Made by a program: the position numbers and the translations under genes. Below are positions 1 through 7,335 of a DNA stretch of 64,000 nucleotides, in pieces. The stretch is from Planctomycetota bacterium (GTDB taxonomy: Bacteria > Planctomycetota > UBA11346). Below the pieces are notes generated by a model. That model saw nothing but the letters and a program-made list of their open reading frames with translations. It searched no databases and was not told where the DNA came from. Where the stretch lies: assembly GCA_013816485.1 (NCBI GenBank), contig JACDEI010000005.1, forward strand, positions 62,001 through 126,000, written 5' to 3'. Numbering within the stretch: the first letter of the stretch is position 1; every line of letters begins with the position of its first letter.

Positions 1-2
1 AA

Positions 3-893
3 GCGGGTGACCGCTACGTCTTCACCGCCAAGACCAACTCCTTCGAGTGGGGCGAAGGCAACCGCTTCCGCTACGGTGGCGGTTTCGAATCACACGACAC
101 GCTGAAGACCGATCTCAAACGCGAGTCGTTCGCCTCGCTGGCGCTCGATCAGGACGTGGCCTACAACCGCAAACACGTCGATGGCAGCCATCACCACGAA
201 CGTGCCATCGCCACCGACTTGTATGAAAGTGCGCTATCGACCAAACATGCGGTCGACTACCGCAAGGCGACCAACCTGCACGTCACCTGGACGGAATCGC
301 CGAAGGTCTACCACGTGGTCGATGGCGACCGCTTCGACGACACCACCGGCGACTGCTGGACGCACGTGGAGAAGAACCACCTGCACGCGGTGAAAGAAAT
401 CTACGCGCTCACGGCCGGCAAGGCCAACGTGCAGGTGCAGGACGCCTTCGCGGCCAAGGCTGGCAAGCTGATGCTCGAAGCCGGCACCCTGGTGATCAAA
501 CAATCAGCCGGTGCCGCCGGCACGGCACCTGGGAGCGGATCGAAAGGCGATGCCAGCAGCCTCAAGGGCACCGCCGCTGATCTGGTAGCGAACGCCAGCG
601 ATCTCACCGGTGCTGCCGGCGCACAGAAAGGTGATGGCACCACCGCGCTGGACGGCAGTGAAATGAGCGCGCCCTCGACCAGCGTGAGCGCCAGCGCCCC
701 TTCGGTCAGCGGCAGCGGTCTGTTGATCGATGCGGTGCAGGCGGAGATCAAGACCTCGGCCGCACTCAAGATCAAGGCCGGCAGCACCGCCGATCTGGAA
801 GCCACCGGGCCACTCGGACTCAAAGGCGCGTTGGTGAAAATCGAAGGCTCCGGCCCGGTGCAGATCAAGGGCGCCATCATCCAACTCGGATGA
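3..893 (+). CDS. VgrG-like T6SS spike protein, C-terminal part (5' end outside window)
   Basis: The reading frame is open from the left edge to the stop at 891-893, so the start lies upstream. About 296 residues are visible. The first half contains a run rich in Tyr, His and Asp. A low-complexity Ala/Ser/Gly linker follows, and the end is a stretch of short alternating hydrophobic strands with LKIKAG and GPLGLKGA words. That tail resembles the beta-helical end of VgrG (TssI), which forms the puncturing spike on the Hcp tube. Position supports this: adaptor, DUF3540 and PAAR-like genes follow on the same strand, as behind the two complete VgrG genes further right. The N-terminal gp27/gp5 domains are not visible, so a VgrG-associated tail protein remains possible. 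Confidence 0.6.
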   Translation, partial: AGDRYVFTAKTNSFEWGEGNRFRYGGGFESHDTLKTDLKRESFASLALDQDVAYNRKHVDGSHHHERAIATDLYESALSTKHAVDYRKATNLHVTWTESPKVYHVVDGDRFDDTTGDCWTHVEKNHLHAVKEIYALTAGKANVQVQDAFAAKAGKLMLEAGTLVIKQSAGAAGTAPGSGSKGDASSLKGTAADLVANASDLTGAAGAQKGDGTTALDGSEMSAPSTSVSASAPSVSGSGLLIDAVQAEIKTSAALKIKAGSTADLEATGPLGLKGALVKIEGSGPVQIKGAIIQLG

Positions 894-922
894 ATCGCAT
901 GATCACCGCATCACCTGCCTTT

Positions 923-986
923 CCCTGGGACCGCGGGCCACTGGCCCGCCTGACGTTGTGCGGGCCAGTGACCCGCGGGCCCAGGG
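923..986. repeat. Long intergenic inverted repeat (27-bp arms, 10-bp loop)
   Basis: Left arm 923-949 and right arm 960-986 are reverse complements with two mismatches, separated by 950-959. The arms are almost entirely G and C, so the transcript would form a very stable hairpin between the VgrG-like gene and the DUF2169 gene. There is no T-run after it, so it is not a classical intrinsic terminator. It may act as mRNA processing or attenuation signal, or be a palindromic repeat element. Confidence 0.85.
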
Positions 987-1005
987 GCAACTCAAAGGCG
1001 GAGCT

Positions 1006-2994
1006 GTGACCCTCCTGCTGCAGAACAACTCCGGCGGTGCCGTGGTGCCGTTTGTCACCGGTTGCCATCCGTCCGGCCCGATGCTGGTGGTGGTGGTCAA
1101 ACGCGTGTTCCACTTGGTGCCGGGACAACCACTGACGCCGGTCGAGCCGCCTCCACCACCGGGTGGTTGTCTGTTTGCGGGTGACGATCCCCACGGCGAG
1201 TGTTTGGCCGACAGCGAACTCGCGCCGTTCAAACCGCAGGCCGATGTGCTGGTGAGCGGATCATGCCACGCGCCAGCAGGACGTCCGGTGCCAGCGCTAG
1301 TCGCCGGTTTCACCATCGGGCCGGTGCAGAAACGCATCGCGGTGTTCGGCGAACGCACGTGGCGCAAAGGTTTCTTCTCCGCCGGTGCCAGCGATCCCAA
1401 GCCATTCACCGTCATGCCCCTGACCTGGAGCCGTGCCTACGGCGGCGCCGGGTGGCGCGACAATCCCGCCGGCTGTGGCCGTGACAGCGATCACCTGCCC
1501 AACCTGGAATGGCCGGAGCGGCTGTTGGCGAAGGCGAAATCACCCCAACCACCGGCCGGTGTCGGGCCGCTCAATCCGTTGTGGCACGCGCGTGCCAGCC
1601 TGCTCGGAACCTTCCCCGCTGATTGGCTGAAACGCCACGCGCCTGCCTACCCCGCCGATTTCGCCTGGACCTACTTCAACGCCGCGCCTGCCGATCAACG
1701 TGTGCCCGGCCACCTGCGCGGTGATGAAGCCTGCACCTTCGTCCATCTGCATCCGACCACTCCCGAGTGGACGACGCGCCTCCCGGGCCTGGGCATGCGC
1801 ATCGCCGTGGAAGACGATGCCGACCACGGTCGCCGCCGCGTGCAGGCGCTGACGCTCGACACCGTGCATGCCGACACCGGCAGCGGCACGCTGACGTTGT
1901 TATGGCGTGGCTGGCTGCCGGTGCGTGGACGCGACCTGTCCTGCGTGCGCCGCCTGCTGGTTGCCGTCGAGCCGCTCACTGCAGCGCTGACGAGCGACAC
2001 CCTGTTGCGCGATCTCGCCGCGATCCTTGAGCCCGAGCCGGCACCACCACTGGCGAGCGAACCACCCGCGGCGCCACTCGCGATGCCACCGCCAATCGAG
2101 TGGTTGGCCCGTATCACCCCAGGGGCGGATCTGCGGGGCGCCGCCCTCGCCGGATTCGACCTGAGTGGACGTGATCTCAGCGACTGCGATCTCAGCGGGG
2201 CAGACCTGCGGGGTGCCAATCTGCGACGTGCGCGCTGCGATCGTGCCCGCCTGATAGGCGCGAAGCTGGAGGCCGCTGATCTCAGCGATGCGAGCCTGAT
2301 CGCTGCCGATGCCAGTGCCGCCGACTTCACCCGTGCGTTACTCGACCGCGCGATCTGCGACGACGCACTGCTGCCCGCAGCGCAATTCACCGAAGCTTGG
2401 CTGCGTGGTTCGTCGCTCAACCGGGTCCAGGCGGCTGGGGCTATCTTCGACCGCGTGCGCGGTGAAGGCCTGCGCGCCCGTGCTGCGGTGTTCACCGGGG
2501 CCTCGTTCGTCAGCGCGCACCTCGATGACGCCGACTTCGGCGGCTGCGATCTCAGCGGGGCGTCACTGATCGCGGTCTCCGCCCCGCGACTCACCGCCAC
2601 ACGCGCGCGACTGATCAATGCCCGCATCGTCGCCGGTGATTTCACCCAGGCGCATTTCGACCAGGTGCAGGCGGGTGCTTCGTGCTGGCAGGGTGCGCGT
2701 CTGGTTCAGGCCGATTTCAGCGAGAGCGATCTGCCGGGTGCGGTGTTCCCGAACGCGTTGCTGACCCATGCGCGCCTGACGGCGTGCGATCTCACCGATG
2801 CCCTGTTCGTCGGTGCGGATCTGCAACGCGCGGAGCTCTCCGGAGCGAAGTGCCTGCACACCTCGTTCCACCAGGCCGATTGCCGCGCCGCGGTGTTCAC
2901 CAACGCCGTGTGTTTCGAAAGCGATTTCAGCGTCTGCGCGGTGGATGGTGCCTCCTTCGCTGGCGCGGACGTGACGCGTACGGTGCTGGCATGA
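1006..2994 (+). CDS. DUF2169 adaptor fused to pentapeptide repeats
   Basis: The protein has 662 residues. The first ~320 match DUF2169 proteins, which accompany VgrG and PAAR-like genes in T6SS loci and are thought to help load the spike. The family words AYGG and LPNLE are present. From about residue 370 to the end there is a long pentapeptide-repeat solenoid with A(D/N)LXX periodicity, broken by a Pro/Ala-rich linker. GTG at 1006 is chosen because GGCGGAG stands just upstream and because the earlier in-frame GTG at 958 lies inside the long hairpin. The stop overlaps the next ATG by 4 bp, so translation is probably coupled. The repeats may act as a scaffold; no enzyme motif is visible. Confidence 0.8.
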   Translation: MTLLLQNNSGGAVVPFVTGCHPSGPMLVVVVKRVFHLVPGQPLTPVEPPPPPGGCLFAGDDPHGECLADSELAPFKPQADVLVSGSCHAPAGRPVPALVAGFTIGPVQKRIAVFGERTWRKGFFSAGASDPKPFTVMPLTWSRAYGGAGWRDNPAGCGRDSDHLPNLEWPERLLAKAKSPQPPAGVGPLNPLWHARASLLGTFPADWLKRHAPAYPADFAWTYFNAAPADQRVPGHLRGDEACTFVHLHPTTPEWTTRLPGLGMRIAVEDDADHGRRRVQALTLDTVHADTGSGTLTLLWRGWLPVRGRDLSCVRRLLVAVEPLTAALTSDTLLRDLAAILEPEPAPPLASEPPAAPLAMPPPIEWLARITPGADLRGAALAGFDLSGRDLSDCDLSGADLRGANLRRARCDRARLIGAKLEAADLSDASLIAADASAADFTRALLDRAICDDALLPAAQFTEAWLRGSSLNRVQAAGAIFDRVRGEGLRARAAVFTGASFVSAHLDDADFGGCDLSGASLIAVSAPRLTATRARLINARIVAGDFTQAHFDQVQAGASCWQGARLVQADFSESDLPGAVFPNALLTHARLTACDLTDALFVGADLQRAELSGAKCLHTSFHQADCRAAVFTNAVCFESDFSVCAVDGASFAGADVTRTVLA

Positions 2995-4004
2995 GCACGG
3001 TGTTCGCCGGTCCTGCCGCCAGGGCGCGCTTAGGCACCACCACGCCGGTGACCGGTCTGACCTTCGAGGACGCCGATCTCAGCGGCTTGGCGTTGGCGGG
3101 GCGTGACCTCGGTGGGGCGACCTTCCTGCGCTGCCGGTTCACCGCCGTCGCCGCAAGCGGCCTGCAACTGGCGGCCAGCACCTGCATCGAATGCGATTTC
3201 ACCGGTGCGCAGTTGACCCAGGCGGTGCTCGACCGAGCCACCCTGCATGCCTGCCTGCTGACGCGCTGCGATCTCAGCGGCACATCGCTAGTCGGCACCT
3301 TGCTGGTGGAAACCGTCTGGCAGACCACGGCCCTGCGCGGTGCGACGCTGACCGGGGTCAGCCTCGATGGCGTCGACCTCGACCTCCTCGATCTGCGCGA
3401 GGCGAAGCTCAGCGGTTGCAGCCTGGTGGGCGCGACGGCGTCGCGTCTGACGCTGCCGCGCGCATCGCTGGTGCGCTGCAACTTCCAGAGCGCCCAGTTC
3501 ATGCAGGCGGACTTCAGCGGCGCTGATCTCAGCGGATCATCGTTCAACCTCGCACGGGTTCCGGGCGGACGCTTCGACGGCGCGCTCATGACCGGAGTGA
3601 AAGCCCTGCGCGGCGACTTCGCCGGCGCCGGTTTCAGCGGTGCAACGCTGGCGCGTGCCGCCTTCACTGAGGCCAAGCTGATGCAGGCGCGCTGCTCGCA
3701 GGTGGTCGCGCCGCAGAGCCAATGGCAGGGTTGCGATGCCAGCGGCGCGGTGTTCCTGCGCGCCGATCTGCGCCAGAGCCTCTGGCAGCATGCCCAGGTA
3801 CCGCAGGCGGATTTCGGCGGCGCCAACCTCAGCGGCACAATCCTGCATGGTCTGCAAGCGACCGGCGCGCGTTTCGACGGCGCCGACCTCACGGGCGCCA
3901 AACGCGACGATCCGGCGCTGCTGGCCGCCGAACGTTGGCGACCACGCCGCAGCAGTGAACCACCTCCTCTTGTTCCGCTGAACCCTCCTGTGACGAAAGG
4001 CTGA
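2991..4004 (+). CDS. Pentapeptide-repeat protein of the T6SS spike module
   Basis: The protein has 337 residues, and nearly all of it is a right-handed pentapeptide solenoid rich in FxxAxL and D(L/F)SG words, with a short charged, Pro-rich tail. Its ATG overlaps the stop of the DUF2169-pentapeptide gene (ATGA), and it is followed 2 bp later by DUF3540, so it belongs to the same operon. It has no signal peptide or membrane segment. Tandem DUF2169-pentapeptide and pentapeptide genes next to DUF3540 and DUF4150 genes are a known T6SS accessory arrangement, but their biochemical role is not established. A structural or chaperone role in spike assembly is inference. Confidence 0.8.
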   Translation: MSTVFAGPAARARLGTTTPVTGLTFEDADLSGLALAGRDLGGATFLRCRFTAVAASGLQLAASTCIECDFTGAQLTQAVLDRATLHACLLTRCDLSGTSLVGTLLVETVWQTTALRGATLTGVSLDGVDLDLLDLREAKLSGCSLVGATASRLTLPRASLVRCNFQSAQFMQADFSGADLSGSSFNLARVPGGRFDGALMTGVKALRGDFAGAGFSGATLARAAFTEAKLMQARCSQVVAPQSQWQGCDASGAVFLRADLRQSLWQHAQVPQADFGGANLSGTILHGLQATGARFDGADLTGAKRDDPALLAAERWRPRRSSEPPPLVPLNPPVTKG

Positions 4005-4006
4005 CC

Positions 4007-4525
4007 ATGCTCACCGAAGTCCTGCCCCAGACCGCCATCTCGCCCGCGACCGTGTTCTACGTCGCTGACGATGACGTGCGTGTGCGACTCGATGCCCAGG
4101 AACGCCGTGTGACCATGGCGATGGCCATGCGCTACCATCCGCGGGTCGGTGACCTGCTGCTGGTCGCGATCACGCCCGACGCGTGTTATGCCATCGGTGT
4201 CCTCAGCGGTTCCGGCAGCGTGGAACTGGCAAGCGCTGGCGATGTGACCGTGCGCGCCGGCGGGCAGGTACGCCTCCAAGCCGGCCAAGGCCTCACCGCC
4301 GAGGCTCCGCAGATGAAACTTGATACTGGACGCCTGGAGCTGGTGGCACGCGATCTGGTCGCCACTGCGCAGTCGTTCCTGCAACGCATCGCCGGTCTGC
4401 TGCACGTGCATGCCGGCCGTCGCCACACGCAGGTAGAAGGCAGTTCGATCGAACACGCACGCCAAGTCGTGATCAAGGCGCAGGAGACCGTCACCGTCGA
4501 CGGCTCCACGATTCATCTTGGTTGA
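4007..4525 (+). CDS. DUF3540 T6SS accessory protein
   Basis: The protein has 172 residues. The N-terminal half is a small beta-rich domain. The second half alternates valine and polar residues, a beta-helix-like pattern ending in GSTIHLG, as in DUF3540 proteins encoded between VgrG/DUF2169 and PAAR-like genes. It starts 2 bp after the preceding stop. Family members are short VgrG-tip-like proteins, so it may extend or cap the spike. No catalytic motif or export signal is visible. Confidence 0.75.
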   Translation: MLTEVLPQTAISPATVFYVADDDVRVRLDAQERRVTMAMAMRYHPRVGDLLLVAITPDACYAIGVLSGSGSVELASAGDVTVRAGGQVRLQAGQGLTAEAPQMKLDTGRLELVARDLVATAQSFLQRIAGLLHVHAGRRHTQVEGSSIEHARQVVIKAQETVTVDGSTIHLG

Positions 4526-4537
4526 TCAAGGACAACC

Positions 4538-4663
4538 GTGCGACGTGCGACGTGCGAAGCGAAAACACGGCGGCCAGACCGCGCTGCCGTGTTCATCGCT
4601 CAACGCGTGTCGCCAGCCTCGCACTTCGCACCTCGCACCTCGCACTTCGAACCTCGCATCTCA
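4538..4663. repeat. Heptamer inverted-array element A
   Basis: Three GTGCGAC-type heptamers (4538-4558) face about six and a half CCTCGCA/CTTCGCA heptamers (4617-4663), which are their approximate reverse complement. Between them lies an inner hairpin in which 4564-4571 pairs with 4586-4593. The element fills the gap between the DUF3540 and DUF4150 genes. Confidence 0.85.
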
Positions 4664-4683
4664 TGAATGAACGGAGCTGACCG

Positions 4684-5094
4684 ATGTTCCCCGCTTCAAC
4701 CTCCGCCGGTGGCATGTGCATGGGCATGCCCGACGTGTGCAAGACTCCGGCGCCTCCCGCGCCGCCGATCCCGATCCCCTATCCCAACATCGCGCAGTGC
4801 GCGATGGCGAATCCGGGCACGGCCTCGACCAAGGTAATGATCGTCAACATGCCGGCGCTGATGCTCAACACGATGATCAGCATGTCCTCGGGTGACGAGG
4901 CCGGCGTCGCCGGTGGCGTGGTCTCGGGCATGAACATGGGCCCGGCAAAGTTCCTCAAAGGTTCGTCGAAGGTGCTGATCGAGGGCAAACCCGGGGCGTA
5001 CCTGACCAGCAACCTCGGCATGAATGGCGCCTCGCCCAATGCCATGGGCACGCAGTTGGCCCCCTCGCAAGCCAAGGTCATCTACGGACCGTGA
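4684..5094 (+). CDS. DUF4150 PAAR-like tip protein
   Basis: The protein has 136 residues. It carries the DUF4150 signature: a PDVCKTP motif near residue 16, a PIPIPYPNIA stretch near residue 28, SSGDEAG and a Gly-rich PAKFLKGSSKV region. DUF4150 proteins are PAAR-like cones that sharpen the VgrG spike and often carry or recruit toxins. This one is a bare tip without a toxin extension. The start has a GGAG-type ribosome site. The stop overlaps the GTG of the following Ntn-hydrolase gene by 4 bp, tying that gene to this tip. Confidence 0.9.
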   Translation: MFPASTSAGGMCMGMPDVCKTPAPPAPPIPIPYPNIAQCAMANPGTASTKVMIVNMPALMLNTMISMSSGDEAGVAGGVVSGMNMGPAKFLKGSSKVLIEGKPGAYLTSNLGMNGASPNAMGTQLAPSQAKVIYGP

Positions 5095-5822
5095 CCGCCG
5101 CAGTGATCATCTCGGTCGCCGGTGGGGTGGTGCTGGCGAGCGACAGCCGTTCATCGATCTGCGAGGACACCCCACGTGGACGCCGGGTGCTGACCACCCA
5201 TGACGGAGCGCGCAAACTGGTGACCTGGGGCCGCACCCTGGGCGCGGTCTGTGTCGGCGCCGGATCGATCGGTGGTCTGCCGTTGGAGGCGCTTGTGCGC
5301 CGGGCCATCGATCGCAGCCACGCACACGAAGGACCTCAGGCAGCATGCTGGCGTCTGAGCGAACGTTTCGCCCGCGAGCTGGCCGACCCGGCCCTGCCAG
5401 CACACAATGCCAAACCGGGATTCACCGTGCTGGTGGCTGGCTACGGCGCTGAAGACCGCCTGCCGTCGTGCTGGCGGTTGGCATGCATCGCCGGTGTCCT
5501 CGCGCCGCCCGTCCAGGAAACCGCGCGCCTAGTCTGGGCCGGCGACGGTGCCGATCCGATCGCTCGTCTGGTGCTGGGCCATGCTCCGCAGGTCGCCGTG
5601 GCGTTGGGCAAGGCCGGCCTGGACGGCGATCAGATACGGCTGGCGCTACGACGTATCGCCGACACCTGCGGCTGGGATCCGGTGCATCCCGAACTGCCCT
5701 TAGCCGATGCCGCCGACCTCGCCCGCGGCCTGCTGCGCACCTGCGCGGAGGTCGCGCGTTTCGGCCCGACCACTGGTACCGTCGGCGGGCGGATCGTGGT
5801 GCGCAGCCTGTCCCTCGCGTGA
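5091..5822 (+). CDS. Proteasome/HslV-like Ntn-hydrolase, candidate T6SS cargo
   Basis: The protein has 243 residues. After Met removal the N-terminus would be Thr1, as in HslV and proteasome beta subunits. Numbering from that Thr, the VVLASDSR segment places Asp at 17 and Arg at 19, exactly as in proteasome beta chains. A Lys at position 41 within GARKL matches the canonical Lys33 after a small insertion, and is followed by a Gly-rich hydrophobic strand where the family has one. There is no signal peptide. It is translationally coupled (GTGA) to the PAAR-like gene, the usual place for an effector. No HslU or other ATPase partner and no immunity gene are adjacent. The fold assignment is from motifs; the T6SS role is inference. 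A housekeeping Anbu/HslV-type peptidase is the alternative. Confidence 0.7.
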   Translation: MTAAVIISVAGGVVLASDSRSSICEDTPRGRRVLTTHDGARKLVTWGRTLGAVCVGAGSIGGLPLEALVRRAIDRSHAHEGPQAACWRLSERFARELADPALPAHNAKPGFTVLVAGYGAEDRLPSCWRLACIAGVLAPPVQETARLVWAGDGADPIARLVLGHAPQVAVALGKAGLDGDQIRLALRRIADTCGWDPVHPELPLADAADLARGLLRTCAEVARFGPTTGTVGGRIVVRSLSLA

Positions 5823-5971
5823 AACGCTGCGGCCCAGCGTCGTCGTGCAGCGCGTGTCACCCGTAGCGCGACTGACTGACAGCCCCCATGGGGATTTTCT
5901 GGGACAGCCATACGCTTGTCACGTCTGCACTTTCATTCCCCAGGCGTGCTACGCCATTCCCGGACCTACTC

Positions 5972-7171
5972 ATGTACCACTTCCGTCATCCACTCCCCCT
6001 GGTCCTGGCCTGGACGACCGTGCTCGGTCTGCCGGCACTCACCGGGGCCGAGGGCACCCGCCTGATCGGCACTGGACCGGTACAGGTCGGTACCGCCGGG
6101 GCCGGTGTCGCGAGTCCGCAGAATTCCAGTTGGTTGTCGCTCAATCCCGCGGGCTTGGTGGATGTCAGTAGTCGGGTCGATGTGAGCACCGACATCATCA
6201 ACGGGCGGGTCGAAGTGACGCCCAGAGGCAATCCGGCCGTGGCCAACACCTCGGACGGCACGCTCGATGATAGCGTGATCGTCCTCGCGCCAGCGGCGAC
6301 CTGGGTCAAATCCTGGGATGGCCAAGCAATCGGTTTCGGCTTCTACACTCTCTCAGGCTTGGCGATGGACCTTCCGGGAGGTCGTTCGGCGCTCGGCGAC
6401 GCCGGTGGCTACGACAATCATGCCGAGGTCCGCACCATGGCCACCAGCTTGGCCTATGCGCGCAAGCTCACTGACGGCCTGTCAGTGGCGCTGGCCGCCA
6501 ATCTCATTTATTCCGACATCAGTTCCAATTCTCTCAATTTGCAGTTCCAAGAAACCGCTGGTGCAGACGAGGTTGACCGCGCCTTCGGCGGTGGTTTCTC
6601 GCTCTCACTCTACCAACGCTGGGAACAGGTGAGCCTGGGCGCGAATTACACCTCGCGCCAGTGGATGCAGTCGTGGGACAAATACGCCGATCTCTATGCC
6701 GGTCCGCCCGATCAACCGCCCGTGCTGCATCTCGGCATCGCCTGGCGTCCGCTGCCCTGGCTCGAACCAATGCTCGACTATAAATGGATCGACTGGGATT
6801 CGGTTGCGACCTTCGGCAACGACATCGAGGACAAGGGACTTGGCTGGCGCGACCAGCACATCGTCAAGCTCGCCTGCAACGCCAAGATGCGCGACAACCT
6901 GGTGCTGCGGGCCGGCGTATCGTACGGTCGCTCACCAATTGATGAATCGGTCGCCTTCGCGAATGCCTTGTCCGTGCTGACCACCGAATGGCATGCCACG
7001 CTCGGACTCGGCTGGCAGATGAACAAGGAATGGGACGTGCAGTTCGCCTACCTGCACGGCTTCAAGAACGAGGTCACCGACAATGGTGGCGATGCCGGTG
7101 GTCAAGCCGAAGGGACGACCATCGGCCTGGAGGTCGATTCGGTGATCCTGGGCGTGGGCTGGCGCTACTGA
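5972..7171 (+). CDS. FadL/OmpP1-type outer-membrane porin
   Basis: The protein has 399 residues, with a signal peptide (residues 1 to about 27) ending near TGAEG. The mature start, GTRLIGTGPVQVGTAGAGVA followed by a LNPAGL motif, is typical of FadL-type hydrophobic-compound transporters. The rest alternates amphipathic strands with aromatic girdles and ends in GVGWRY, with the terminal aromatic expected of an outer-membrane barrel. ATG 5972 is preferred because it gives a clean signal peptide; an upstream in-frame ATG at 5888 would add a non-signal extension. It lies between T6SS module 1 and an unknown gene with no obvious functional link. Confidence 0.8.
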   Translation: MYHFRHPLPLVLAWTTVLGLPALTGAEGTRLIGTGPVQVGTAGAGVASPQNSSWLSLNPAGLVDVSSRVDVSTDIINGRVEVTPRGNPAVANTSDGTLDDSVIVLAPAATWVKSWDGQAIGFGFYTLSGLAMDLPGGRSALGDAGGYDNHAEVRTMATSLAYARKLTDGLSVALAANLIYSDISSNSLNLQFQETAGADEVDRAFGGGFSLSLYQRWEQVSLGANYTSRQWMQSWDKYADLYAGPPDQPPVLHLGIAWRPLPWLEPMLDYKWIDWDSVATFGNDIEDKGLGWRDQHIVKLACNAKMRDNLVLRAGVSYGRSPIDESVAFANALSVLTTEWHATLGLGWQMNKEWDVQFAYLHGFKNEVTDNGGDAGGQAEGTTIGLEVDSVILGVGWRY

Positions 7172-7335
7172 TCGCCAACCATTCGACTCCTCGGCGTCGT
7201 GCCGGATGCGGATGGCTAGCGCGTTGTTGTCACCGATGGGGGCGTGCAACCCAGCCCAGTGAAGTGCCAGATATGGCTACTTGAGGCAACCACTGGACCA
7301 ACCATAAATGATCCCCTCTCCAAAGGATCGACCCA

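Noticed and set aside
2927-4516. Long open frame on the minus strand opposite the pentapeptide and DUF3540 genes
   Set aside because: Its translation is Arg/Ser/Pro-rich with no family pattern, while the plus strand encodes recognisable, tightly coupled genes. It is a GC-driven shadow frame.
4538-4663. CRISPR-like array
   Set aside because: The units are 7 bp with no spacers and form facing arms; there are no cas genes.
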